In this document: positions 19,174 to 29,768 of the stretch, piece after piece
Position numbering within the stretch: the stretch's first letter is position 1
Layout: each line of letters starts with the position of its first letter
DNA from: Klebsiella pneumoniae
GTDB taxonomy: Bacteria; Pseudomonadota; Gammaproteobacteria; Ga0077536
Length of the DNA: 48,004 nucleotides
NCBI GenBank assembly: GCA_945861225.1
Contig: CAMATU010000004.1
Coordinates: forward strand, 1 to 48,004
Reading direction: 5' to 3'
The notes under the pieces: model-generated
What the model was told of the DNA's origin: nothing
The model's input: only the letters and a program-made list of their open reading frames with translations
Database searches by the model: none
Translations under genes and position numbers: made by a program

Positions 19174-20374
19174 GAAACTTCCCCTCGCTGGTGATCGCAC
19201 CATGCGCGCTCACCAGCCGCGCGTGCTCGGCAATCGCGAAGCGGTCAGTCATACCCGCAATATAATCTGACACCGCACGCGCCTGGGTATCGATACTTGT
19301 AAATGGCGATGGCGCGGGCAGCTCGGTCGGGTGGTTCATAAAGACTTCGAACAAGTTACGGATAATCGTTTGTGATTTCTCAGCCATTTCGCGCACGCGA
19401 GGATGCTCATAGAGCTCACGCCGCAATAAGCGCTTCAATTCAAGGTGATCGGCGGTAGTGGCCTGATTAAATTGCAGTAGCGGTGCGTGCTGTGCACGGA
19501 CCGCGCCCAGCGAATCAATCTCATGGAGCTTCAGATAGGCCACCGTAGCCACCAACAATTCAGAGACAAAAGAATTCAGCATCTCGCGAATCACCGTATA
19601 GCGCAGCCGTTTGGCGTCCATTTGGGGCCAGGTCGTCGCGATGCTGCGCTCGGTTTCCAAGTAGGGCGTATACGCACGAAGCTGTTCCTCGTCCAATAAT
19701 CCCGCGCGCAATCCATCATCAATGTCGTGATGATTGTAGGCGATTTCGTCCGCGACATTGGCAATCTGTGCTTCGAGCGAGGGCTGGTGGCCGGTAAGAA
19801 ATCGCTGACCCACTTCGCCCAGCCCCCGCGCTTGAACCACACTGCAGTGCTTGAGAATTCCTTCGCGGGTTTCAAACAGGAGATTCAAACCGGGAAATGC
19901 GGGATAGCGCTCTTCGAGCGCTTCGACCACACGCAACGACTGGAGGTTGTGTTCAAATCCGCCGAATTCGCGCATGCAACCATTAAGTGCGCTCTGGCCG
20001 GCATGCCCGAATGGGGTGTGCCCCAAATCATGCGCAAGGGCGATGGCTTCGGTGAGATCTTCATTGGCGCCCAGGGCACGCGCGATGGTACGCGCGATTT
20101 GCGCAACCTCCAGCGAATGAGTCAGGCGGGTACGGAACATATCTCCTTCGTGATTGACGAATACTTGCGTCTTGTACTCGAGGCGTCGAAACGCCGCACT
20201 GTGAATGATGCGATCGCGATCACGCTGGAACTCGTCGCGCCAACGGGGTGGAGGTTCCGGATAGATTCGACCGCGCGAATTGGCGAGCGTCACCGCATAC
20301 GGGGCGAGGGATCGAATCTCTGTACTAGGCGCTGCTGCGCCGTGCTGGGAAGGAAATTCAGGCACCGTAGACAT
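19163..20374 (-). CDS. dgt: dGTPase-like HD-domain triphosphohydrolase
   Basis: This is a deoxyguanosinetriphosphate triphosphohydrolase-like protein that would split dNTPs into deoxynucleosides and tripolyphosphate. The 403 residues carry the HD-superfamily metal ligands: RLTHSLEVAQIARTIAR (first His), ALAHDLGHTPFGHAG (the HD pair) and VADEIAYNHHDIDDG (third site). RDRIIHSAAFRRLEYKTQVF near the N-terminus is the family signature. The start ATG 20374 is 3 nt past the aroB stop. Insertion between aroB and damX varies among gammaproteobacteria. Confidence 0.92.
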   Translation of the reverse strand: MSTVPEFPSQHGAAAPSTEIRSLAPYAVTLANSRGRIYPEPPPRWRDEFQRDRDRIIHSAAFRRLEYKTQVFVNHEGDMFRTRLTHSLEVAQIARTIARALGANEDLTEAIALAHDLGHTPFGHAGQSALNGCMREFGGFEHNLQSLRVVEALEERYPAFPGLNLLFETREGILKHCSVVQARGLGEVGQRFLTGHQPSLEAQIANVADEIAYNHHDIDDGLRAGLLDEEQLRAYTPYLETERSIATTWPQMDAKRLRYTVIREMLNSFVSELLVATVAYLKLHEIDSLGAVRAQHAPLLQFNQATTADHLELKRLLRRELYEHPRVREMAEKSQTIIRNLFEVFMNHPTELPAPSPFTSIDTQARAVSDYIAGMTDRFAIAEHARLVSAHGAITSEGKFHEC

Positions 20375-20377
20375 TGC

Positions 20378-21451
20378 TCAGGACTCAGCCAAAGTCGCTT
20401 GCAGCGCTGACTCAGCATACTCCTCAATGAGCGCCGCGCCGCCGAGTGCGTTCAACAACACCAGACGAATACGGCCATGCCTGTTTTTTTTATCGACCTG
20501 CATCGCTGCCAGAATTTCCGCAGGCGCCAATTGCGGCGGTGGTGCGGTCGGCAGGCCGGCGCTGGCGATCAGGTCTATCGCGCGTGCGCATGCCTCGCTA
20601 GACAAACTCCCAATTCGCGCAGACATCCGGGCTGCCATGCACATCCCTGCTGCGATAGCTTCCCCATGCAGCCACTCACCGTAGCCCAGTGCGTGTTCGA
20701 TGCCGTGCCCAAAGGTGTGGCCAAGATTAAGCAGGGCACGAATACCCGCTTCCCGTTCGTCTAGCCCCACTATGCGGGCCTTATCCCGACATGCGCGTTC
20801 CACTGCATGCTCAATCGCGCCGGCATCGCGCGCCATCAGCTGCGCCATATGACCTTCGAGCCACTCAAAGAACTCCAGATCATCGATCAGGCCGTACTTG
20901 ATGATCTCAGCAAGACCGGCTTGGAACTCGCGCGCTGGCAGGCTACTCAGGGTATCGAGATCGGCGAACACTGCCTGTGGCTGATAAAACGCACCAATCA
21001 TGTTCTTGCCCAGCGGATGATTAACCGCCGTTTTACCCCCTACCGAGGAATCGACCTGCGCGAGAAGGGTCGTGGGCACCTGAACGAAGCCCACGCCCCG
21101 CTGGTAGCTCGCGGCGGCAAATCCCGCGATATCCCCCACGACCCCGCCGCCCAACGCCACAATGGTACAACCACGCTCGTAATGCGCTTCCAGTAACGCA
21201 GTCATTATCTGGTCAAAGCTCGCCAGTGTCTTGTAAGCCTCTCCATCCGGGAGCAGAACCGTGTTGACGATGCGATCCTTAAAATTGGCCGCTACACGTT
21301 CGGCGTACAGTGGGCCAACCGTCTCATTGCTGACAATCAGTATCTGCCGCGCAGCTAGCGCGCCGCTGAGCAGCTTGGCATCAGTGAGCAGACCGTGCCC
21401 GATGAGAATCGGATAGCTTCTGGGGCCTAGCTCGACGGTCAGTTTAATCAT
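20378..21451 (-). CDS. aroB: 3-dehydroquinate synthase
   Basis: AroB cyclises DAHP to 3-dehydroquinate, step two of the shikimate pathway, using NAD+ and a divalent metal. The 357 residues include the NAD-binding GGGVVGDIAGFAAASYQRG (about residues 101-119), PTTLLAQVDSSVGGKTAVNH, and the metal ligands in LLNLGHTFGHGIEHALGYGEWLHGEA. The ATG overlaps the aroK stop by four bases, the standard aroK-aroB coupling. Confidence 0.97.
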   Translation of the reverse strand: MIKLTVELGPRSYPILIGHGLLTDAKLLSGALAARQILIVSNETVGPLYAERVAANFKDRIVNTVLLPDGEAYKTLASFDQIMTALLEAHYERGCTIVALGGGVVGDIAGFAAASYQRGVGFVQVPTTLLAQVDSSVGGKTAVNHPLGKNMIGAFYQPQAVFADLDTLSSLPAREFQAGLAEIIKYGLIDDLEFFEWLEGHMAQLMARDAGAIEHAVERACRDKARIVGLDEREAGIRALLNLGHTFGHGIEHALGYGEWLHGEAIAAGMCMAARMSARIGSLSSEACARAIDLIASAGLPTAPPPQLAPAEILAAMQVDKKNRHGRIRLVLLNALGGAALIEEYAESALQATLAES

Positions 21452-21963
21452 GCAGAGACGGCCTCACGGATCCGCGCAACGATTTCTCCAATAGAAAACA
21501 CGCTGGTGTCGATACTGAGCTGGGCAGTTGCCTGATACAGAGAATTGCGTTCAGTGATAATGCTTTGCAGGCGCGCTGCGCGGTCTGGAGTTTGCAGAAG
21601 CGGCCGGTGGACGTCATTACGGGTACGCGCGAGTAGCTCATCCAGCCGCGCGTAGAGATAAACGGCAAAGCCGCGCGTGGACAGCGCAGCGCGGTTGTCT
21701 GCATGCAGCACCGCGCCGCCGCCGGTCGCGAGGACAATGTCATCCAGTTGGGTCAGCTCGTCAATGAGCCGACACTCGCGCTGGCGAAAGCCCGCCTCAC
21801 CCTCGATATCAAAGATCAGCGAGATGGCGGCGCCTGTGCGTTTTTCAATTTCGTGGTCGCAGTCGATGAAGCGACACTTAAGGACCTTGGCGAGTCGTCT
21901 GCCAATGGTGGTCTTCCCTGCCCCCATTGGTCCGATCAAAAAAATTCGCGTGTGCTGCGGCAT
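21448..21963 (-). CDS. aroK: Shikimate kinase
   Basis: AroK phosphorylates shikimate at the 3-OH. The 171-residue protein shows the P-loop IGPMGAGKTTIGRRLA at residues about 11-26, the shikimate-binding Asp in FIDCDHEIEKRTG, the FRQRE segment, and LATGGGAVL. It is the first gene after a strong hairpin terminator that separates it from pilQ, so part of its transcription must come from read-through or a local promoter. Confidence 0.97.
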   Translation of the reverse strand: MPQHTRIFLIGPMGAGKTTIGRRLAKVLKCRFIDCDHEIEKRTGAAISLIFDIEGEAGFRQRECRLIDELTQLDDIVLATGGGAVLHADNRAALSTRGFAVYLYARLDELLARTRNDVHRPLLQTPDRAARLQSIITERNSLYQATAQLSIDTSVFSIGEIVARIREAVSA

Positions 21964-22025
21964 TTACCTGCAATCCTATCTCGCGTTCACCGCCCTGGAT
22001 TGTTGCAGCTCGTCGCGGGTCTTGC

Positions 22026-22057
22026 AAAAGAAAACGCGGGACACGATGGTCCCGCGT
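22026..22057 (-). terminator. Intrinsic terminator between pilQ and aroK
   Basis: On the minus strand ACGCGGGAC and GTCCCGCGT form a perfect 9-bp stem around CATCGT, followed by TTTCTTTT. It lies about 20 nt after the pilQ stop and before the aroK start at 21963. It would end the pilMNOPQ transcript or act as a partial terminator before aroKB. Confidence 0.8.
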
Positions 22058-22075
22058 ATACGTGCAGCGTGCGCG

Positions 22076-24286
22076 TTAGCGCGCCGAGATTGAGAGTGAC
22101 TCTTTGAGAATTTTCGGGGTCACAAAGATCAGCAATTCCTGCTTCTCCGCACTGACCCCGGTCCGCTTGAACAGATTGCCGAGGTACGGCAGCTCACCAA
22201 AGAACGGCACGCTGTCTTTATCCGTTCGATGGTTTGACTCAAATATGCCACCGAGCACGACAGTTTCCCCGTTATCCACCAGCACCTGGGTGTTAACTTC
22301 ATTCGTATCAATACTCGGCACGCCAGCAAACACTTGGCCGATGGAGTCTCGATTCACAGTGAGGTCCATGATTACCCGATCATCCGGCGTGATATGTGGA
22401 GTGACTTTGAGGCTGAGCACCGCCTTCTTGAACGAGACCGAGGTCGCACCGCTTGAGCTGGCTTCCTGATAAGGAATCTCCGTGCCGGATTCGATGATGG
22501 CTTCTTTCTGATTTGCGGTGATGACCTGTGGGCTTGCTATCACTTCGCCGCGGCCTTCCACCTGCAGGGCAGATAGCTCTAATTGCAGAAGGTAGCTTCC
22601 CAGTTTGCCGATCGACCAGCGGAACGCAGCGGCTGGACCGGCAATCGGCAGATCAACGATGTAGTTCTCCTGGTCGTCAGTGTTGAACGTGGTGTTCTGC
22701 CCATAATCCACATCACCCGGCACACTGCCGCCGATGACACTGACCAGGTCCGACTTGCCGTTTTGGTCCAAAATCAGGTTTTTCCGCGCATTGATGTGGC
22801 TGTAGCCGAAACGCACGCCGATGTCTTTGCTGAAATCCTCGTTGGCGACGACGATACGCGATTCAATCAGCACCTGCCGCACCGGGATATCAAGCGCCTG
22901 CACAACTTTGCGGATATCGGTCAGCGCCTCTGCGGTATCTTGTACCAGCAGAGTGTTGGTTCTCTGATCCACCGTGACGTTGCCACGTTCGGTGAGCAGA
23001 TTATTCGACTCCGCCTTCAACAATTCCGCTAACGTTTCTGCCTTGGCATAGTTGACCTGCACGAATTCAGTCTTGAGGGGCGCCAGCTCTTGGATCTGCT
23101 TCTGCGATTCTAGCTCCAGCTTCTCACGTGCTGCGATCTCTTCCTGTGGCGCGACCATGATCACATTGCCTGATTGGCGCATGCCGAGGCCCTTGGTCTT
23201 CAGAATAAGATCCATCGCTTGATCCCACGGCACGTTTTTCAGGCGCAGCGTGACGTTGCCGGCTACCGTGTCGCTCGTCACCAGATTAAAGCCGGTGAAA
23301 TCCGCGATGAGCTGTAACACCGCGCGCACTTCAATATCCTGGAAGTTGAGCGATAGGCGTTCGCCGGTGAAGCCGAACTTGTCCTTCTTCAGTTGCTCTT
23401 CCTCGACTTTCGTCAGCGGGCGCAATTCGAGCGTAAAGGTATTATCTGATTGATACGCCAGATGTTCATAAAGCCCTTTTGGCGTGATCGTCATTCGCGT
23501 CCCATTGCCGTGGCGTGTGGTGTCTATTTCTTGCGCAGGCGTTGCAAAATCCATCACATCAAGTTTGCGATCGAGCGCTTCCGGAAGTTTGGTATCGATG
23601 AAATCGACAATCAGCTTCTCACCCTGCTCTTCTATGTTTATACCAACGTTGGGGTCCGACAGGTCGACCACCACCTGCGCTTCGCCGTGCGGTCCGCGCC
23701 GAAAATCTATCCCACGAACTTGTGCATCAGTTGCACCGCCCGGCATGGTGATGCCACCCGCCGCCGTGGTGGCAGCTGGCGGGGCCGTGATTGCAGCGCC
23801 GGATTCTGCGGTGATATCGCCCGGAATGCCTTCCAGCGTGAGCGTGACGACATTGCCCGCCGTTTCGATTTTGTAAGGGACGAGCTGAACCAAGTTGACC
23901 ACCACTCGCGTGCGGCCTTCAGCTTCCACTGCGGTTACGCTTTCCACTTTGCCGACGCCAACCGGATGATTTTTCTCTTTGAGCGACAACGTTGTCGCAG
24001 GGAAATCGAGCGCGATGCGCGCCGGATTATCAATTGTAAAGTTGAGAGGCTCTGCCGCGAGGGGGTCGGACAGGGTCATTTTTATCTGCACGCGGTCGCC
24101 CGGCAGCGACGTATACTTCAAATCATTGAGCGCGCCCGCCAAGATTGTTGGTGCGCTTAGCACGAGTAACGCACTGATAGTGGCACTCGCCCAGGCGCGG
24201 AGTGGTCGCCGGGCGAAAGCGTTCAATACGCCGCGTGGGGCACTCGCATCTGCCGTGTACGGGTTCATCGCGTTGGAAGATCTCAT
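22076..24286 (-). CDS. pilQ: Type IV pilus secretin
   Basis: PilQ forms the outer-membrane ring through which type IV pili pass. The 736-residue precursor has a signal sequence within the first 51 residues, ending around TILAG. Two AMIN domains follow (about residues 52-150 and 185-290) that bind peptidoglycan. Next are the secretin N-domains (LSLNFQDIEVRAVLQLIADFTG, residues about 312-335, and a KH-like NTLLVQDTAEALTDI). The C-terminal secretin barrel has VEGRGEVIASPQVITANQ and the final VPFFGELPYLGNLFK. ATG 24286 has AAGGGG 10 nt upstream. It starts 15 nt past the pilP stop. Confidence 0.96.
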   Translation of the reverse strand: MRSSNAMNPYTADASAPRGVLNAFARRPLRAWASATISALLVLSAPTILAGALNDLKYTSLPGDRVQIKMTLSDPLAAEPLNFTIDNPARIALDFPATTLSLKEKNHPVGVGKVESVTAVEAEGRTRVVVNLVQLVPYKIETAGNVVTLTLEGIPGDITAESGAAITAPPAATTAAGGITMPGGATDAQVRGIDFRRGPHGEAQVVVDLSDPNVGINIEEQGEKLIVDFIDTKLPEALDRKLDVMDFATPAQEIDTTRHGNGTRMTITPKGLYEHLAYQSDNTFTLELRPLTKVEEEQLKKDKFGFTGERLSLNFQDIEVRAVLQLIADFTGFNLVTSDTVAGNVTLRLKNVPWDQAMDLILKTKGLGMRQSGNVIMVAPQEEIAAREKLELESQKQIQELAPLKTEFVQVNYAKAETLAELLKAESNNLLTERGNVTVDQRTNTLLVQDTAEALTDIRKVVQALDIPVRQVLIESRIVVANEDFSKDIGVRFGYSHINARKNLILDQNGKSDLVSVIGGSVPGDVDYGQNTTFNTDDQENYIVDLPIAGPAAAFRWSIGKLGSYLLQLELSALQVEGRGEVIASPQVITANQKEAIIESGTEIPYQEASSSGATSVSFKKAVLSLKVTPHITPDDRVIMDLTVNRDSIGQVFAGVPSIDTNEVNTQVLVDNGETVVLGGIFESNHRTDKDSVPFFGELPYLGNLFKRTGVSAEKQELLIFVTPKILKESLSISAR

Positions 24287-24301
24287 TCGAAATTACCCCT
24301 T

Positions 24302-24889
24302 CTATGGGTTGTCTTCTTGGTTAAGCGCTAGACTTGCCTGGCGCTCTTCCCATCGTCCGTCGGAATCTCTGACCACTTCGCGCAACTCTAAGCTTTCTTC
24401 CTGGATATTCAGAATTTTTCCGTAGTTACGCCCAAGATAATTACCTATCTGAACACGATGCACGGCACCGGCGTTGTCCTGAATAATTGCCCATAATTCG
24501 TCATCGTTCTGCAAGGTCCCTACCATGCGCAGACTGTCCAGCTCGAAGTTCTCAAGCTCTTCACGATTATGTGCGGCAACTTCATCCGCGTAGCGCTGCT
24601 GTTCGGCGTCGTTGTTATGCTCGGCGGCGATTTCCTTATCCGGCGCCTGATTGGCGAAAGTCTGAAATGGATCCCGCAGATTCGCCTCTGCGGATTGGTA
24701 GAGATAGCGCTGGTAGGGGCGTATCGGCGGCAACGGCTCGATTTGCCCGCCTGGCCGCTTAAGCACTTCGGCCACATAATTTTCGAGATCGCTTTGGTCC
24801 CGGTTAACACAGCCGACCGCCGTCGCGGTTAGTAAAAGAATCCCCAGGTGCCTGCTGAGTTTCAGGCGCTTCGCCGCTTTCCGACTCAT
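24302..24889 (-). CDS. pilP: Type IV pilus assembly lipoprotein PilP
   Basis: PilP is a periplasmic lipoprotein that links the PilNO inner-membrane pair to PilQ. The N-terminus is a lipoprotein signal with a lipobox TAVGC, placing the acylated Cys near residue 28. The C-terminal half (about residues 110-185) with MVGTLQNDDELWAIIQD and VHRVQIGNYLGRNYGKI is the homology domain that contacts the PilQ N-domain. The length of 195 is in the family range. It overlaps pilO by 4 nt. Confidence 0.95.
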   Translation of the reverse strand: MSRKAAKRLKLSRHLGILLLTATAVGCVNRDQSDLENYVAEVLKRPGGQIEPLPPIRPYQRYLYQSAEANLRDPFQTFANQAPDKEIAAEHNNDAEQQRYADEVAAHNREELENFELDSLRMVGTLQNDDELWAIIQDNAGAVHRVQIGNYLGRNYGKILNIQEESLELREVVRDSDGRWEERQASLALNQEDNP

Positions 24890-25506
24890 TTTTTCTTCGC
24901 CTTTCCTGCTTCAGCCTCCGCCAGCTCCTCTTCCTCGTCCATGTAGCGGTAGGTTTTGGCGGTTGTCGTGAGCGTCAATAATCCATCGGCCTTGGGCACG
25001 ATTCGAATGTCGTGATTGGTTACAATTCGCGGCAGATCTGACATCCCACTCATGAAAGTACCGAACGCGTGATAGTTGCCGACCACGCTGATCTGGATTG
25101 GAAGCTCGACATAAAAATCCGCTGGCTGTTCGGCGCCGGGCTTGAATAGTTCGAACTCTAGCCCAGCAGCCAATCCCTGTTGCGAGATGTCCACCAGGAG
25201 CGCAGCAACTTCGGTCTTGTTCGGCAACCGTTTCAGCAAATCGCCAAAAGTTTCCTTGATGTCTTCGAGTTGTTGCTTTAGGGCATTTAAGTTAACTGCT
25301 TTTTTTTGCTTCACCTCGAATATGCCCTTGAGGCCGACTTCTTTTTCTTGTTCTTGGACAAGCGCGTCTTGCAAAGGACTGATGTCCTTCCAATAGGCTA
25401 GGCCCAAAATTGCGCCGCAAATTAGAATCGTAAACGCCGCCTTGGCCGGGATTGGCCAAGTTCCGATGTTGTCGATCGTCAGATTATTGAGATCCGACAA
25501 TTTCAT
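24886..25506 (-). CDS. pilO: Type IV pilus inner-membrane protein PilO
   Basis: PilO is a bitopic membrane protein that heterodimerises with PilN. The 206 residues have a short cytoplasmic start, one membrane helix (AAFTILICGAILGLAYW, about residues 24-40), a coiled coil (about 50-95, Lys/Glu-rich), and a ferredoxin-like periplasmic domain with PIQISVVGNYHAFGTFMSG. Its ATG overlaps the pilN stop. A Lys/Glu-rich C-terminus ends the protein. Confidence 0.95.
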   Translation of the reverse strand: MKLSDLNNLTIDNIGTWPIPAKAAFTILICGAILGLAYWKDISPLQDALVQEQEKEVGLKGIFEVKQKKAVNLNALKQQLEDIKETFGDLLKRLPNKTEVAALLVDISQQGLAAGLEFELFKPGAEQPADFYVELPIQISVVGNYHAFGTFMSGMSDLPRIVTNHDIRIVPKADGLLTLTTTAKTYRYMDEEEELAEAEAGKAKKK

Positions 25507-26077
25507 GTTGCGTCGTCCTCTTCGCCAGTGGCTGGTTGCGGGATGATCTGGTCGGCCTTCAAGGTGAAATTCGAGATGCGGCGATTCTCTTCGTCAGTCG
25601 TTTGAATGATTTCCAATTTGGGGTTTTTCAGCCATTCGGATTTTTCGATGTTGCGCATGAAGCTCGAAACACGTGCGTTCGATTCAGCCACACCTTTGAG
25701 CTCGACAGTAGTCCCGGTTTGCGCGACTTCTTTGAGGTAAACCCCTTCCGGTAACGAATTCACCATCTCATCGAACAGGTGGACAACAATAGGGCGGCTG
25801 GTTTGCAGAGATTCAATCGCTTTCATGCGCGCAATCAGGCGGCCTTTCTCTTTTTCCAGTTCCTCGATCGCTTTTATCTGGGTATCAAGCTTCGTAATTT
25901 CTGCAGAAATGTATTCGTTGCGCTCCTTCTGGAACTCGATGCGACCCTGGAAGTGGTAGTGCACGGCGCCCCAGACCACCACTGCCACCCCGGCGCATAT
26001 CCCAACCAGGGTGAGGAATTCTGTACGCCGCTGTCGCCGTAACTCGGCACGCCAGGGCAGAAGATTTATGCGAGCCA

Positions 26078-26078
<1 letters not shown>
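25503..26078 (-). CDS. pilN: Type IV pilus assembly protein PilN
   Basis: PilN is a bitopic inner-membrane protein. Its cytoplasmic N-terminal motif INLLPWRAELRR (residues 4-15) docks into the PilM groove. A membrane helix (about residues 20-42), a coiled coil (about 50-95) and a periplasmic ferredoxin-like domain follow, for a total of 191 residues. Its ATG shares one base with the pilM stop, and it overlaps pilO by 4 nt, indicating tight stoichiometric coupling. Confidence 0.96.
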
Positions 26079-27336
<1,258 letters not shown>

Positions 27337-29751
27337 ATGTTGCGTCTTGCGTTCTACGGTCTCCTCTTCAGCGTTGTGTGCGCCGTGGCCTTGGTGATTG
27401 GGCTCGCGTGGTGGGCGTTGCCGCAGTTGCCGCCAACTGCTCGCTTGCAAGATGTGCGTTTTCAAACCCCTCTAAAAATTTACACCCGCGATGGCAGCCT
27501 CATTGCGGAATTCGGCGAAAAGCGGCGTACACCAGTGGCGATCGAAAAGGTGCCGTTGCAGCTAAAACAAGCCTTTATTGCGGCGGAGGATGATCGCTTC
27601 TACCAACACCCAGGCGTCGATTGGATGGCATTAATGCGCGCGGCGCTGAATCTCGTCCGCTCACAGGAACGCTCGCAAGGTGGCAGTACTATCACCATGC
27701 AGGTGGCACGCAATTTCTTTTTGAGTCGGGAAAAAACCTATCAGCGAAAACTCAAAGAAATTGTGCTTGCGATGAAGATCGAGCGCGAACTCTCGAAAGA
27801 CCAAATCCTGGAACTCTACTTGAACAAGATTTTCCTGGGGCAAAGGGCTTACGGAGTCGTGGCCGCCGCGCAGGTATATTTCGGTAGTCCGCTAGAAGAC
27901 TTAACCCTGCCCGAAGCAGCGCTTATTGCCGGCCTACCGAAAGCGCCGTCCCGCCTCAACCCCATCGCCAACCCACGCGCCGCCCTGACCAGGCGAAGCT
28001 ATGTGTTGGGCCGCATGTTGGCGTTGGGATTCATCTCTCAGAATGAATTCGCGGCCGCGCGTGACGCCCCGCTTACGGCCAAAATGCACGGTCAACCAGT
28101 GGAGACCTCGGCGCCACATCTTGCCGAAATGGCCCGCGAATACATGGTTGGAAAATACGGCGATGAAGCCTACACCAAGGGCTTCCGGGTGTTCACTACA
28201 GTTAACAGCGATAACCAGTACGCGGCGATGAGAGCCCTGCGTGGCGCGCTGGGCGACTACGACCGGCGCCACGGGTATCGAGGGCCGGAGGCAAGTGTCG
28301 ATTTGTCCAAGACACCAAAAGGCAACAGGGTCGAGTTATTGAATCCCTATCAAGCCATCGGTGAGGCCTCACCAGTGCTTGTCACGGCAGTGCACGAACG
28401 CGCGGTTGAAGCACTTGATACCAGTGGCACCACGTTGACGATCCAATGGTCTGGATTGCGCTGGGCGCGTCAGTACGTGAGTACCGACCAGCTTGGGAAA
28501 GCCCCGCAACGTGCGGCCGCTCTGGTCAAGCCCGGCGACATCGTTAGGGTAAGTTGGGTTGAAGCAAAGTCGACCGGCGGCTCTACCTCTGCGGCGAGTG
28601 CAGGTTTCTGGCGTCTGGCGCAGACTCCTATAGTGGAGGGTGCATTGGTGTCTTTGGACGCTAATGACGGTGCGATTCTTGCCTTGGTTGGCGGGTATGA
28701 CTTCGCGCTAAGCAAGTTCAATCGGGTTATCCAGGCGATGCGTCAGCCGGGCTCGAACTTCAAGCCATTCATCTATTCCGCCGCGCTTGAAAACGGCTTT
28801 TCGCCCTCGAGTTACGTCAATGACGCACCCATCGTATTCGAAACGCCGGGACTTGAGGGGGCGTGGCGCCCCGAGAATTATTCCGGGACCTACTATGGGC
28901 CAACCCGCCTGCGCGATGCGCTGGCGAATTCCCGCAATCTGGTCTCGATCCGCGTGATGCGCGAGATGGGGGTCAAAAAGACGCTCGAGCACGTCAGCCG
29001 CTTCGGCTTCAATTCCGCCACTCTGCCGCATAACCTTTCCCTTTCCTTGGGGACTGGCGAATTAACCCCCCTGCAACTCGCAACCGGGTATGCGGTGTTT
29101 GCCAACGGTGGCTTCTTAATAACACCTTATTTTGTGGCGCGAATTGAAACTTCTGACGGCACTACAGTCTTCACGGAAACCCCTAAAGTCGCCTGCGCGC
29201 AGTGCGAAATCGCGTTCGCGGCACCCGCGCCCACCGATTTGGAAACGCTGATCGCAGCAGAAAAAGCCTTGCCTACCGCACGCGCACCGCGCGCCATTGA
29301 TGCTCAAAATGCCTGGCTTATGTATTCGATGATGAAGGACGTGATTACCCGCGGCACCGGACGCCGCGCGCTGGAACTTAAACGCACCGATTTGGGTGGC
29401 AAAACTGGCACCACTAACGATCTCAAAGATGGGTGGTTCTCAGGGTTTAACGGGCACGTGGTGACCACTACCTGGGTTGGGTCTGATGATTCGCTTACCC
29501 TCGGACCGCAGGAAACCGGCGCCCGCACCGCGCTCCCGATGTGGATTGATTATATGCGGGTGGCTTTGCGCGACATGCCTATGACTGAACCTGAGCTACC
29601 GGCCGGTCTGGTTACCGTACGGACCAACACCGGCGGGCGCGCCGCCTTTGAGACCTTTCGCGCGCAGGATGTGCCGCGCGCTGCGTCTCAACAAGGGACC
29701 CACTATCAGGCCGCGGAGACTAAACCGAGCGCCGTCGATCAACTTTTTTAA
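27337..29751 (+). CDS. mrcA: Penicillin-binding protein 1A
   Basis: This bifunctional class A PBP polymerises and cross-links peptidoglycan (also called ponA). The 804 residues comprise an N-terminal membrane anchor (about 7-28), the GT51 glycosyltransferase domain with catalytic Glu84 in AAEDDRFYQHPG, then GGSTITMQVARN and ELYLNKIFLG, and a transpeptidase domain. The active-site motifs are SNFK in QPGSNFKPF, SRN in ANSRNLVSIR, and KTGTTNDLKDGWF. Divergence from pilMNOPQ is the classic gammaproteobacterial arrangement. The next gene follows after 17 nt. Confidence 0.96.
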   Translation: MLRLAFYGLLFSVVCAVALVIGLAWWALPQLPPTARLQDVRFQTPLKIYTRDGSLIAEFGEKRRTPVAIEKVPLQLKQAFIAAEDDRFYQHPGVDWMALMRAALNLVRSQERSQGGSTITMQVARNFFLSREKTYQRKLKEIVLAMKIERELSKDQILELYLNKIFLGQRAYGVVAAAQVYFGSPLEDLTLPEAALIAGLPKAPSRLNPIANPRAALTRRSYVLGRMLALGFISQNEFAAARDAPLTAKMHGQPVETSAPHLAEMAREYMVGKYGDEAYTKGFRVFTTVNSDNQYAAMRALRGALGDYDRRHGYRGPEASVDLSKTPKGNRVELLNPYQAIGEASPVLVTAVHERAVEALDTSGTTLTIQWSGLRWARQYVSTDQLGKAPQRAAALVKPGDIVRVSWVEAKSTGGSTSAASAGFWRLAQTPIVEGALVSLDANDGAILALVGGYDFALSKFNRVIQAMRQPGSNFKPFIYSAALENGFSPSSYVNDAPIVFETPGLEGAWRPENYSGTYYGPTRLRDALANSRNLVSIRVMREMGVKKTLEHVSRFGFNSATLPHNLSLSLGTGELTPLQLATGYAVFANGGFLITPYFVARIETSDGTTVFTETPKVACAQCEIAFAAPAPTDLETLIAAEKALPTARAPRAIDAQNAWLMYSMMKDVITRGTGRRALELKRTDLGGKTGTTNDLKDGWFSGFNGHVVTTTWVGSDDSLTLGPQETGARTALPMWIDYMRVALRDMPMTEPELPAGLVTVRTNTGGRAAFETFRAQDVPRAASQQGTHYQAAETKPSAVDQLF

Positions 29752-29768
29752 GCGGACAGTCTCGCACC

